Assembly (NCBI GenBank): GCA_900471925.1
Contig: UCGV01000032.1
Coordinates: 1-64,000 of the forward strand
Length of the DNA stretch: 64,000 nucleotides
Origin: Hyphomicrobiales bacterium
Lineage (GTDB): Bacteria; Pseudomonadota; Alphaproteobacteria; Rhizobiales; Rhizobiaceae
Reading direction: 5' to 3'
Of this stretch, positions 1 to 7,794 are shown one piece after another. Below the pieces are notes generated by a model. It ran no database searches. It was not told the DNA's origin and worked only from the letters and a program-made list of their open reading frames with translations. A program made the position numbers and the translations under genes. Position 1 is the first letter of the stretch; each line of letters opens with the position of its first letter.

Positions 1-48
1 ACCATTTCTGAAGTCCCGACCGAAGGCTTCGCTTCGGCTGCTGCCTAA
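1..48 (+). CDS. 3' end of an upstream gene (partial)
   Basis: An open frame enters from the left edge and stops at a TAA ending at 48. The last residues read TISEVPTEGFASAAA. An excellent hairpin terminator follows after 10 bases, which supports this being the real end of a gene. Too little is present to name the product. Confidence 0.6.
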   Translation, partial: TISEVPTEGFASAAA

Positions 49-58
49 GTTTTAATGC

Positions 59-91
59 GGCGCCGGCCTCCCCGCCGGCGCCGTTTTTTTT
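59..91 (+). terminator. Rho-independent terminator
   Basis: A perfect 9-bp stem (59-67 with 74-82, all G/C) closes a 6-base loop and is followed by GTTTTTTTT. It ends the gene entering from the left. Confidence 0.92.
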
Positions 92-286
92 GAGGCATTG
101 TCCTCTCGGCTCCCGCCGACATAATTGCCGGCTCACGCGCCCGCAAAGCCCTGCAAACACTCGCACTGGGCTGTAATATTTCCATCACGCACTTCCGCCA
201 GAATAAGAATGCGGGAATCGCCATTCCGGAACCCCGCCAGGGGTTGTGCGGTGCCAGAAATTGAAGGCGCTGATGGAAGTGAAACG

Positions 287-1471
287 ATGCTGCAACGTCC
301 GTCAAATTCGTATAGCGGCGAAAGCTGGGCTAGTGCCGCAGCCAATGGGGCTGTTCCGGAACGGCTGGTGATCGTCACCGATGCCTGGCATCCGCAGGTC
401 AATGGCGTTGTCCGCTCGATCGAGAACACCAATCGCGAGCTCGCCAAGATGGGCGTCGAAGTCTCGATGGTGACACCGGAGCGCTTCGCAAGCATTCCCT
501 GCCCCACCTATCCCGAAATTCGCCTGTCGATCGCCTGGTACCGGCGGGTGGCGCGCGAGATCGAAAAGCACAATCCGTCTTACGTCCACATCGCGACGGA
601 GGGACCGCTTGGCCTGTCGGCGCGGCGCTGGTGCATCCGTAAGCGCATGCCCTTCTCGACCAGCTACCACACCCGCTTTCCCGAATATGTCTCGGCCCGC
701 CTGCCGATCCCCGAGAGCTGGCTCTATGCCTTCGTACGCTGGTTCCACAATGGCGGCGCGGGATGCATGGTGGCGACGCCGAGCCTTGCCCGCGAACTCT
801 CGGCCAAGGGTCTGAAGAACCTGATGCCCTGGAGCCGCGGCATCGATGCCACGCAGTTCCACCCGATGCCGCTGGAGGAAAAGCCCTTCGGTCTTGCACG
901 CCCGATCTTCATGACGGTCGGCCGCGTGGCGCTCGAAAAGAACCTGCCGGCCTTCCTGGATCTCGACCTGCCAGGTTCGAAAGTAGTGGTCGGTGATGGC
1001 CCTGCACGTGCCGAACTCGAAGAACGCTATCCGGATGTGCATTTCACCGGCGTGAAATTCGGTGAGGAACTGGCGAAAGCCTATGCGCAGGCCGATGTCT
1101 TCGTCTTCCCGTCGCTGACCGACACGTTCGGCAACACCATTCTGGAAGCGCTGGCCTCGGGCGTTCCCGTTGCCGCCTATCCCGTCACCGGCCCGCTGGA
1201 CATCATCGGCGAGGACAGCGAAGTCGGTGCGCTGAACGAGGATCTGCAAGCAGCCTGCCTTGCGGCTCTCTCGGGCTCGCGGGAGAAGGCGCGCGAGCTT
1301 GCCATGCAATATTCGTGGGAAGCGGCGACGCTGCAGTTCATCAACAATATCCGCGCCGCCAACGGCATCATCACACCCAAATGGAGGAAGGCGTGGCAAT
1401 ATGCCACCAAGTCCCTTCCAAGAAGCAGAAAGCCCGGCGACAGCGCCGGGCCCCTTGCGTCTGCTGACTGA
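287..1471 (+). CDS. GT4-type glycosyltransferase, family 1
   Basis: A 394-residue glycosyltransferase of the GT-B fold that probably moves a hexose or mannose from a nucleotide sugar to a lipid or glycan at the inner membrane. The N-terminal donor-side loop DAWHPQVNGVV is at residues 32-42. The C-terminal Rossmann half carries GRVALEKN (212-219) and the EX7E-like segment TDTFGNTILEALASGVPV (278-295). Proteins of this type resemble the GDP-mannose-dependent mannosyltransferases and the enzymes that make glucuronosyl or mannosyl diacylglycerol. I chose the ATG at 287 because GGAAGTG lies just upstream and the GT fold starts soon after it; the frame also runs open back to a TTG at 125. It converges on the esterase gene, with 3 bases between stops. 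The exact acceptor cannot be read. Confidence 0.82.
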   Translation: MLQRPSNSYSGESWASAAANGAVPERLVIVTDAWHPQVNGVVRSIENTNRELAKMGVEVSMVTPERFASIPCPTYPEIRLSIAWYRRVAREIEKHNPSYVHIATEGPLGLSARRWCIRKRMPFSTSYHTRFPEYVSARLPIPESWLYAFVRWFHNGGAGCMVATPSLARELSAKGLKNLMPWSRGIDATQFHPMPLEEKPFGLARPIFMTVGRVALEKNLPAFLDLDLPGSKVVVGDGPARAELEERYPDVHFTGVKFGEELAKAYAQADVFVFPSLTDTFGNTILEALASGVPVAAYPVTGPLDIIGEDSEVGALNEDLQAACLAALSGSREKARELAMQYSWEAATLQFINNIRAANGIITPKWRKAWQYATKSLPRSRKPGDSAGPLASAD

Positions 1472-1474
1472 CCC

Positions 1475-2488
1475 TTACTTGTGAAGCGCGGCCCGCAGCG
1501 TGTCGTTCGCAACCGAGATTGCGCTGCGCACGGCTGGCGTTTCGGCGATTGCATTCAGCAGCACGAAGTCGTGGATCGTGCCGTTGTAGCGGATCGACGT
1601 GACCTTCACGCCGGCCTGCGAGAGCTTGCGGGCATAGGCTTCGCCTTCGTCGCGCAGCACATCGTTTTCATCGACGATGACGAGTGCCGGCGGCAGGCCG
1701 TTCAGCTGCTCGAGTGAAGCCTGCAGTGGCGAAGCGGTCGGTTCCTTGCGCTTGGCTTCATCGGGCAGATAGGCGTTCCAGAACCATTTCATGGCTTCCC
1801 TGGTCAGCCATGGACCATTGGCAAACTGGTTGTAGGAACCGGTATCGAAATTGGCATCGGTGACAGGGTAGAACAGCACCTGCTGGTCGATAGCAGGGCC
1901 GCCGCGCTCCTTGGCAAGCAACGTCACCGCAGCAGTCATATTGCCGCCGACACTATCGCCGGCAACGGCAAGCCTGTTGGCATCGACATGGAATTCCCTG
2001 GCATGTTCAGCGACATATTTCGTGGCCGCATAAGCCTGTTCGATGGCGATCGGATAGCGGGCTTCCGGCGAGCGGTCGTAATCGACGAAGACCACGGCGG
2101 CCTTTGCACCATTGGCGATCTCGCGCACCAGCCGATCATGCGTGTCAGCGTCCCCCAGCACCCAGCCGCCGCCATGGAAATACATGACGACAGGCAACGT
2201 GCCCTTGGCACCCTCAGGGCGAACAACGCGCAGCTTGACGCTGCCGGTCGGGCCGACCTTGATAACCTTGTCTTCTTCCTGGGCGGCGAGCTTCTTCACG
2301 TCGCCCTTCTGGGCGCCAGAAAGAATGTTGCGGGCATCGGCAGGCGAGAACGTATAGATCGGCTTGGAGCCGGCCAGGCTATCGATGAATTTCTGTGTTG
2401 TCGGTTCGAGTACCGGATCGGCGAACGCTCCGACAGCGGAAGCTGCCAGGATTGCTGCTGCGGAAACTGCGGTCTTGATGCCAGACAT
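1475..2488 (-). CDS. Secreted HSL-family alpha/beta-hydrolase (esterase)
   Basis: A 337-residue esterase or lipase of the hormone-sensitive-lipase family, probably periplasmic. A Sec signal peptide covers about residues 1-23 (cleavage after AFA). The oxyanion motif HGGGW is at 105-109, the nucleophile Ser179 sits in GDSVG, the probable acid Asp276 is in DENDVLRDEG, and His306 is in IHDF, so the catalytic set is complete. It diverges from an OhrR-like MarR gene, and the shared 164-bp spacer is full of palindromes. This suggests that the regulator controls it, possibly in response to organic peroxide or an aromatic ester. The natural substrate is unknown. Confidence 0.85.
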   Translation of the reverse strand: MSGIKTAVSAAAILAASAVGAFADPVLEPTTQKFIDSLAGSKPIYTFSPADARNILSGAQKGDVKKLAAQEEDKVIKVGPTGSVKLRVVRPEGAKGTLPVVMYFHGGGWVLGDADTHDRLVREIANGAKAAVVFVDYDRSPEARYPIAIEQAYAATKYVAEHAREFHVDANRLAVAGDSVGGNMTAAVTLLAKERGGPAIDQQVLFYPVTDANFDTGSYNQFANGPWLTREAMKWFWNAYLPDEAKRKEPTASPLQASLEQLNGLPPALVIVDENDVLRDEGEAYARKLSQAGVKVTSIRYNGTIHDFVLLNAIAETPAVRSAISVANDTLRAALHK

Positions 2489-2532
2489 TGTCGTATCCTC
2501 TTGGGTTCGTTGCGTTCGTCTTGAACACGGTT

Positions 2533-2631
2533 TTTATATCGCACACGACATATTATGGCACGATATAAATTATTGCATAGCTGTCCTGCATTAAAAGCGG
2601 ATACGATTATTTATCGCGCGATATAATATCG
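2533..2631. promoter_or_regulatory. Candidate MarR/OhrR operators in divergent spacer
   Basis: TTTATATCG (2533-2541) is repeated in inverted form as CGATATAAA (2561-2569). Nearer the MarR gene there is a perfect 12-bp palindrome TATCGCGCGATA (2612-2623) overlapping a second near-perfect one, CGATATAATATCG (2619-2631). All share the half-site ATATCG. They lie between divergent genes and are the natural binding sites for the adjacent dimeric regulator. Confidence 0.65.
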
Positions 2632-2652
2632 TAGGGTTCTGGAGATTGAGCC

Positions 2653-3090
2653 ATGTCGGACCAATTGAAACTCGATACATTCATCTGCTTTGCCGTCTAT
2701 ACAGCAAGCCACGCCTTCAACCGCGTATACAAGCCGCTTCTCGACGAACTCGGGCTTACCTACCCGCAATATCTGGCCATGGTCTGCCTCTGGGAAGAAG
2801 ACGGCCAGACCGTCGGCGGCCTCGGTGAAAAGCTCTTCCTGGAATCGAGCACCCTGACCCCGCTCCTGAAGCGGCTGGAAACAGCGGGCTATATCCGCCG
2901 CGAACGCAGCAAGCAGGACGAACGCGTCGTCGTGCTGCGCCTGACGGAGGAAGGCAAGCGGCTTCAGGAAAGGGCCGAGACCGTGCCCGGCTGCATCATC
3001 GATGCAAGCGGACACGATGCAGACCAGCTGGCGCGGCTACAGGCCGAGATCATCGCTCTGCGGGAAGCACTGAATAAGAGCGCATCCTGA
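2653..3090 (+). CDS. MarR-family regulator, OhrR-like
   Basis: A 145-residue winged-helix dimeric repressor. The N-terminal segment CFAVYTASHAF places a cysteine at residue 12, the position of the peroxide-sensing cysteine in OhrR proteins. A second cysteine is at 45, and the wing helix (LTPLLKRLETAGYIRR) is typical. In the OhrR group, oxidation of the first cysteine by organic hydroperoxides releases DNA. The usual partner, an Ohr peroxidase, is not next to it; instead it diverges from a secreted esterase across ATATCG palindromes. GGAG lies 8 bases before the ATG. The fold call is firm; the OhrR assignment is likely but not certain. Confidence 0.85.
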   Translation: MSDQLKLDTFICFAVYTASHAFNRVYKPLLDELGLTYPQYLAMVCLWEEDGQTVGGLGEKLFLESSTLTPLLKRLETAGYIRRERSKQDERVVVLRLTEEGKRLQERAETVPGCIIDASGHDADQLARLQAEIIALREALNKSAS

Positions 3091-3147
3091 CGCTGAATGT
3101 GACCGGCAAGCGCATTCCGGCTTGCGCGGCACCCTGTACAAAGCGGA

Positions 3148-4569
3148 CTAGGTCCGCTTCTTTTTCCCCTCGAACGGATTGTCCGGCGACCGGTAGTGGA
3201 TCCGGATCGGCACGCTCGGCATGTCGAAGTCCTGGCGCAACCCGTTGATCAGATAGCGCGTATAGGATTCCGGCAGCGCATCGGAGCGCGTGCAGGAAAT
3301 CATGAATGCCGGCGGACGGGCCTTTACCTGCGTCATGTATTTGAGCTTGATGCGGCGGCCGGAAACGGCCGGTGGCGGATGCTGAACCTGCTGCTGCTCC
3401 AGCCAGCGATTGAGCTTGGCGGTGGAGATACGCTTGTTCCAGACGCGGTCCGTATCGATGATCGACTGCATCAGCTTGTCGAGACCCCAGCCGGTCTGGC
3501 CGGAGATGGGCACGGCGCGGATGCCGCGTGCCTGCGGCAGCAGCCGGTCGGTCTTTTCGCGCAGATCGGCGAGCACGGCCTGACGATCCTCGATCATGTC
3601 CCACTTGTTGAAGGCGAGCACGGCCGCGCGCCCTTCGCGCAGCACGAGATCGACGATGTGCAGATCCTGCTTCTCGAACGGAATCGTCGCATCGAAGACG
3701 ATGACCACCAGCTCGGCAAAACGGATGGCACGCAGCGCATCGGCGACCGAAAGCTTTTCCAGCTTCTCGATCACCTTGGCCTTGCGACGCATGCCGGCCG
3801 TATCGAACATCTTGATCGTGCGTCCGCGCCAGTCCCATTCCACGGAAATGGAATCGCGCGTGATGCCGGCTTCCGGCCCGGTCAGCAGCCGGTCTTCGCC
3901 GAGGAAACGGTTGATGAGCGTCGACTTGCCGGCATTCGGGCGACCGACGATCGCCACGCGCAACGGCTTGGTATCGTCATAGGCGGGCTCTTCGTCTTCC
4001 TCACCCTCTTCGAAGGACTGCGGCAGATCGACATCGGTAACAGCAATGTCTTCCTTCGGCGGAAATGCGATATCTTCGCCGACAGCAGCAACGATCGCGT
4101 CACGCAGATCGAGCATGCCCTGCCCGTGTTCGGCCGAGATCGGCACCGGCTCTCCGAGACCAAGCGAAAAGGCATCGTAGAAGCCGCTATCGGAACCGCG
4201 AGCCTCGGACTTATTGGCAACAAGCACGACGGGTTTGCCACGACGACGCAGCATCTCGCCGAGCGCCGTATCGACAGGCGTCAGGCCTGTCTTGGCGTCC
4301 ACGACGAAAAGCGACAGATCGGCCTCGTCGATCGCCGCTTCGGTCTGCTGGCGCATGCGGCCTTGCAGGCTTTCGTCGGTGGCCTCTTCAAGGCCCGCCG
4401 TATCGATGATGGTGAAGCGCAGATCCACAAGCCGCGCATCGCCGGGACGGCGGTCGCGGGTCACACCCGGCGTATCATCGACAAGCGCAAGCTTCTTGCC
4501 AACCAGGCGGTTGAAAAGCGTCGACTTGCCGACATTCGGGCGACCGACGATGGCGACCGTAAAACTCAT
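3148..4569 (-). CDS. der: Ribosome biogenesis GTPase Der
   Basis: A 473-residue essential GTPase (EngA) that acts in maturation of the 50S subunit. Two tandem G domains are seen: GRPNVGKS at 9-16 with DTAG at 56-59 and NK at 119-120, then GRPNAGKS at 209-216 with a second DTAG and NKWD. An acidic linker (about 180-200) separates them, and a KH-like domain closes the protein. Length and order match the family. AAGGGAAAAG precedes the ATG. It is the second gene after a YfgM-like gene with a 14-bp gap, so the two are probably co-transcribed. The bamB gene that lies between these two in enterobacteria is absent here. Confidence 0.97.
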   Translation of the reverse strand: MSFTVAIVGRPNVGKSTLFNRLVGKKLALVDDTPGVTRDRRPGDARLVDLRFTIIDTAGLEEATDESLQGRMRQQTEAAIDEADLSLFVVDAKTGLTPVDTALGEMLRRRGKPVVLVANKSEARGSDSGFYDAFSLGLGEPVPISAEHGQGMLDLRDAIVAAVGEDIAFPPKEDIAVTDVDLPQSFEEGEEDEEPAYDDTKPLRVAIVGRPNAGKSTLINRFLGEDRLLTGPEAGITRDSISVEWDWRGRTIKMFDTAGMRRKAKVIEKLEKLSVADALRAIRFAELVVIVFDATIPFEKQDLHIVDLVLREGRAAVLAFNKWDMIEDRQAVLADLREKTDRLLPQARGIRAVPISGQTGWGLDKLMQSIIDTDRVWNKRISTAKLNRWLEQQQVQHPPPAVSGRRIKLKYMTQVKARPPAFMISCTRSDALPESYTRYLINGLRQDFDMPSVPIRIHYRSPDNPFEGKKKRT

Positions 4570-4583
4570 TCTTTTCCCTTAAC

Positions 4584-5267
4584 TCAGCCCTGCGCGGCGG
4601 GCGCCTTGCCGGATGCGGTGATGAGATCAAGCATCATATGGGCACGATTAGAAACATTGCGCGGGCTGTCCACGTCGTCGATGATCGACTGGAACCACTG
4701 ACGCGCCTGAGGCATGTTGCCGGCCTTGTAGGCGGCGAGGCCAAGCGCCTCGCGTGCCGAATGGCGGAAAGCATTGCCCGGCACGGCCATTTCCTCGACG
4801 GCGGCGGAAACCTGCTCATAAGTGCCGTTTTCGACCAGCAGGAAGCCGGCGCGCATCTTTGCAGCGTCCTGCACGGCAGCCGGCACGGCCTTGTCCTTGG
4901 CGATCTCCTGGAATGAAGCGATGGCGCCGGCATTGTCGCCCTTTTGCGCCAGCACGGTCGCGGCCCGCATACGGGCCAGAACCGGATAGGCGCCATGGCC
5001 TTCCTTCTCCAGCTTGTCGAGTGCGGCAAGCGCCTCGTCGGTCTTGTTCTCGTCGGCGAGCTTCATGGCAGCGAGGAACTGGTCGCCGGCGCCTGAGGAT
5101 GCGTTGTCGTCCCAATATTCGTAGGCGACCTTGCCGATGGTTCCGAGCACGATGAGAACGGCAAGCGCAATGATATAGCGGCCGAACCGGGCCCATGCGC
5201 CCTTCATCTGGTCGGAACGCAGTTCCTCATTGACTTCACGAATGAAGCTGTCGTCGTTGAATGCCAT
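4584..5267 (-). CDS. YfgM-like tetratricopeptide membrane protein
   Basis: A 227-residue inner-membrane protein of the YfgM type (ancillary translocon subunit that hands secreted proteins to periplasmic chaperones). A short cytoplasmic N-terminus is followed by one membrane segment (about residues 28-48, IIALAVLIVLG) and a periplasmic helical repeat domain rich in Ala and Lys. I chose the ATG at 5267, preceded by GGAGACGAG, over an upstream in-frame ATG at 5312. It is immediately upstream of der, an arrangement known from gamma- and alphaproteobacteria. Its role is assigned by family and neighbour. Confidence 0.8.
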   Translation of the reverse strand: MAFNDDSFIREVNEELRSDQMKGAWARFGRYIIALAVLIVLGTIGKVAYEYWDDNASSGAGDQFLAAMKLADENKTDEALAALDKLEKEGHGAYPVLARMRAATVLAQKGDNAGAIASFQEIAKDKAVPAAVQDAAKMRAGFLLVENGTYEQVSAAVEEMAVPGNAFRHSAREALGLAAYKAGNMPQARQWFQSIIDDVDSPRNVSNRAHMMLDLITASGKAPAAQG

Positions 5268-5369
5268 TCTCGTCTCCGGCCGGGAACTACCCATACACAG
5301 TGCAAAACGCACATTGTCGGGCCTTCTACTCCATTTTGCCGCCGTTGTAAGGGGGATATCGCAGAATCG

Positions 5370-5966
5370 TCACGAAGCAAGCATCGGCAGTGGCGCGACG
5401 CCGATAAGCCATTCGTGAACGCGCCAGATCATCAGGGCCCAGACGACCACGCCGATCACGACGGCATAGATATCGTACTTGGCCGAAACGAAGACCGGTA
5501 GCGAGACTTCGCCATTCCGCTCGCGCCGCTTGAGCGAAATGCGCAGCACCACACCCCAAGCAAGGAATGCAGCAAAGAGTAGCACCGAATAGGCCTCGCC
5601 ATTCGAGAGAAGATGGGCGAGTGCCCAGATCTTGATCGACAGCACGACCGGATGTTTTGCCTTCGTCTTGATATGACCGGCCGGCAGGAAACCAGCGACC
5701 AGACAGATCACAGCAATCAGCATCAGCGTGATGGTAAGATGCGTCATGCCCATGGGCGGATTGTAGAGCATGCCGATCGGCTGGCTGCGCGCCGCGCCGA
5801 AAGCATGGATCACGAAGACCAGCGTCAGGATGCTGGCAGCCGCATAGAAGGTGGTCCAGGCGGATTTGCCGACCTTGTCGATCATGGCCTGCCGGAAGCC
5901 CGGCGCGACGATGCGGATCAGGTGCAGGCCGAGGAAGAGAATGAGGCTGAGGGCGAGCAGAGCCAT
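5370..5966 (-). CDS. NnrU-family integral membrane protein
   Basis: A 198-residue hydrophobic protein with about five or six membrane helices, starting MALLALSLILFLGLHLIRI. It resembles NnrU, a membrane protein of the isoprenylcysteine-methyltransferase-like fold found near denitrification genes, and is also common in non-denitrifying rhizobia. The ATG at 5966 starts exactly at the first helix; the longer frame to 6074 adds a basic unrelated stretch. Nothing else for denitrification is in the window, so its role here is unclear. It diverges from a polysaccharide deacetylase gene. Confidence 0.75.
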   Translation of the reverse strand: MALLALSLILFLGLHLIRIVAPGFRQAMIDKVGKSAWTTFYAAASILTLVFVIHAFGAARSQPIGMLYNPPMGMTHLTITLMLIAVICLVAGFLPAGHIKTKAKHPVVLSIKIWALAHLLSNGEAYSVLLFAAFLAWGVVLRISLKRRERNGEVSLPVFVSAKYDIYAVVIGVVVWALMIWRVHEWLIGVAPLPMLAS

Positions 5967-6073
5967 GATGATCTTGTTTTCCTGTTTCTTGGTCAGCCAT
6001 GAATTACCGGCAGACGAAGAAAAATGCCAGCAATACCGTAGCTTTGCCGCAATTCTGTAACAGGAAAACCGCA

Positions 6074-7084
6074 ATGCAAATCGTCGCGGTGCCCATGTTT
6101 CGTTCTGTTTTTTCTGTCTCCCTTGCCCTTTCGCTGATTTTTCCTGCCGCGGCCGGCGCCGCTGACAAGCCCAAGCAGCTCGTCATCATTTCCTTCGACG
6201 GTGCCCATGATAACGCGCTCTGGCAAAAGAGCCGCGAAATGGCAGCAAAGAACGGCGCGCATTTTACTTACTTCCTCTCCTGCACCTTCCTGATGAATGA
6301 GGCCGCCAAGAAGGCTTATCAGGCCCCGCACCAAAAGCGTGGAAAGTCCAATGTCGGCTTCGCCCAAAGCGACGACGAAATCCGCGAACGCCTCGGCAAT
6401 GTCTGGCACGCGCACCTTGAAGGTCACGACATCTCCAGCCACGCCTGCGGCCATTTCGACGGCCGGCAATGGAGCGCGGCGGATTGGTCCGCAGAATATG
6501 CGACCTTCAAACAGACGCTGAAGAACGCATGGAAAAGCGTCGGCCTCGACGAACCTGATGGCTGGCAGGATCTCGTCAACACCGGCATCAAGGGTTTTCG
6601 CGCACCCTATCTGTCGACCGGCGGCGGCGCAGATATGATCGCGGCCGAGAAGACGGCGGGCTTCACCTATGATGCGAGCCTCGTCACCAAGGGGCCGGCC
6701 ATGCCGATCGAGGAGAACGGTATTATCCGCTTTGGCCTGCCACTGATCCCGGAAGGCCCGGCCGAAAAGCCGATTATCGGTATGGACTACAATCTCTTCG
6801 TCCGCCACTCCAAGGGTGAGGAAGATACGGCCGACAGCGCCGCCTTCGAAGAGCGCGCTTATGCGGCGTTCAACGAGGCGTTCGACAAGCAATATGCCGG
6901 CGCCCGCATTCCGCTGCAGCTCGGCTTCCATTTCGTGGAAATGAATGGCGGCGCCTACTGGCGCGCCCTCGACCGGCTGGTCAGCGACGTCTGCCACAGA
7001 GCCGACGTTGCCTGCGTCAGCTATTCCGAAGCGATTCCCATGATCGAGGCACGCGGCAGGCTGCAGCAGACATCGGGTTTGTAA
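6074..7084 (+). CDS. Secreted polysaccharide deacetylase-like protein
   Basis: A 336-residue exported protein of the carbohydrate esterase 4 (NodB) superfamily. A signal peptide ends near FPAAAGAA. Motif 1 is the modified SFDGAHDN, and motif 2 is seen as HDISSHACGH, with histidines suited to bind a metal. Later GFRAPYL matches the RxPY motif. It may remove acetyl or similar groups from an envelope glycan. The ATG at 6074 has AGGAA 8 bases upstream; a second ATG at 6095 is also possible. It diverges from the NnrU-like gene. Substrate unknown. Confidence 0.8.
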   Translation: MQIVAVPMFRSVFSVSLALSLIFPAAAGAADKPKQLVIISFDGAHDNALWQKSREMAAKNGAHFTYFLSCTFLMNEAAKKAYQAPHQKRGKSNVGFAQSDDEIRERLGNVWHAHLEGHDISSHACGHFDGRQWSAADWSAEYATFKQTLKNAWKSVGLDEPDGWQDLVNTGIKGFRAPYLSTGGGADMIAAEKTAGFTYDASLVTKGPAMPIEENGIIRFGLPLIPEGPAEKPIIGMDYNLFVRHSKGEEDTADSAAFEERAYAAFNEAFDKQYAGARIPLQLGFHFVEMNGGAYWRALDRLVSDVCHRADVACVSYSEAIPMIEARGRLQQTSGL

Positions 7085-7203
7085 AGGACATGCTCCTCCT
7101 CAAAAATATTGGATATTCAACAATTACTTGCACCTATTGATTGCATCCGATTTGTGCTTTGATAAGCATTGAATCATAAATGCACGCAAAGAGAGGTGTG
7201 GGC

Positions 7204-7734
7204 ATGGCAGCTTTTCCGGAACAGGGAGCGCTGGGAGGACAAGACGAGTTTCCAGCTTGTGAAACCGGTTTCTTTACCTGGGATATCATCGCCAATATTC
7301 TTTATGGCGATGGAGCGATCGCCGAAATATTCGGGCTCGACCCTGCGGAAACCGCGAAGGGACTCCCGCTCGAATCCTATGTCGCTCGCATCCATCCGGA
7401 AGATCAACCAGGTGCCGCCAGGACCATTCACGATACGATCCTGACGCAGGAGCCGGAGCACCAGAGCTATCGCGCCCGCCGCGCCGACGGTGCCTTCCAT
7501 CAGGTCATGGTGTTCGGACGCTGTTTCCGAGACAAGAACGGTGTGCCCTCCCTATATGGCGGCATCGCTTTTCCCCTGCCCGAGGAAACGCCAGCGGCCA
7601 CGCCCCTGCTCGACCATTGCCTCGCTGCCTACGACATCGCCGTCCGCGAGGGCAACATGGCGGTCGCCGACCATATTCTGGGTGCCTTGATGGATATGGA
7701 TTGGAAGAGCGTGGGCTGTAGCCGCCCGAATTGA
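7204..7734 (+). CDS. Single PAS-domain protein
   Basis: A 176-residue cytoplasmic protein made almost entirely of one PAS fold of the PAS_3 type: GFFTWDI, YGDGAIAEIFGLDP and HPEDQPG are the usual landmarks, ending in a short helical tail with LLDHCLAAYDIA. No kinase, cyclase or DNA-binding domain is attached. It could be a stand-alone sensor that docks on a histidine kinase or other partner. The ATG at 7204 follows GAGAGGTG; an ATG at 7180 has no good ribosome site. A strong hairpin follows the gene. Confidence 0.8.
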   Translation: MAAFPEQGALGGQDEFPACETGFFTWDIIANILYGDGAIAEIFGLDPAETAKGLPLESYVARIHPEDQPGAARTIHDTILTQEPEHQSYRARRADGAFHQVMVFGRCFRDKNGVPSLYGGIAFPLPEETPAATPLLDHCLAAYDIAVREGNMAVADHILGALMDMDWKSVGCSRPN

Positions 7735-7756
7735 TGTTTCTGCTTTCCTTAAAATG

Positions 7757-7787
7757 AAGAAGGGCCACCGCATCGGTGGCCCTTCTT
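7757..7787. terminator. Bidirectional hairpin terminator
   Basis: A perfect 13-bp stem AAGAAGGGCCACC (7757-7769) with its complement (7775-7787) closes a 5-base loop. It sits between the PAS gene and the end of bacA. The minus-strand continuation after the stem is CATTTTAAGG, so it can serve both convergent genes. Confidence 0.88.
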
Positions 7788-7794
7788 GTCAGTA

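Noticed and set aside
125..286. N-terminal extension of the glycosyltransferase from a TTG
   Set aside because: The added 54 residues are low in conserved features and basic; the ATG at 287 has a proper ribosome site.
3196..4701. 501-codon open frame antisense to der
   Set aside because: Der is a clear essential gene with conserved motifs in the other strand; long antisense frames are common in GC-rich coding sequence and this one has no recognisable domain.
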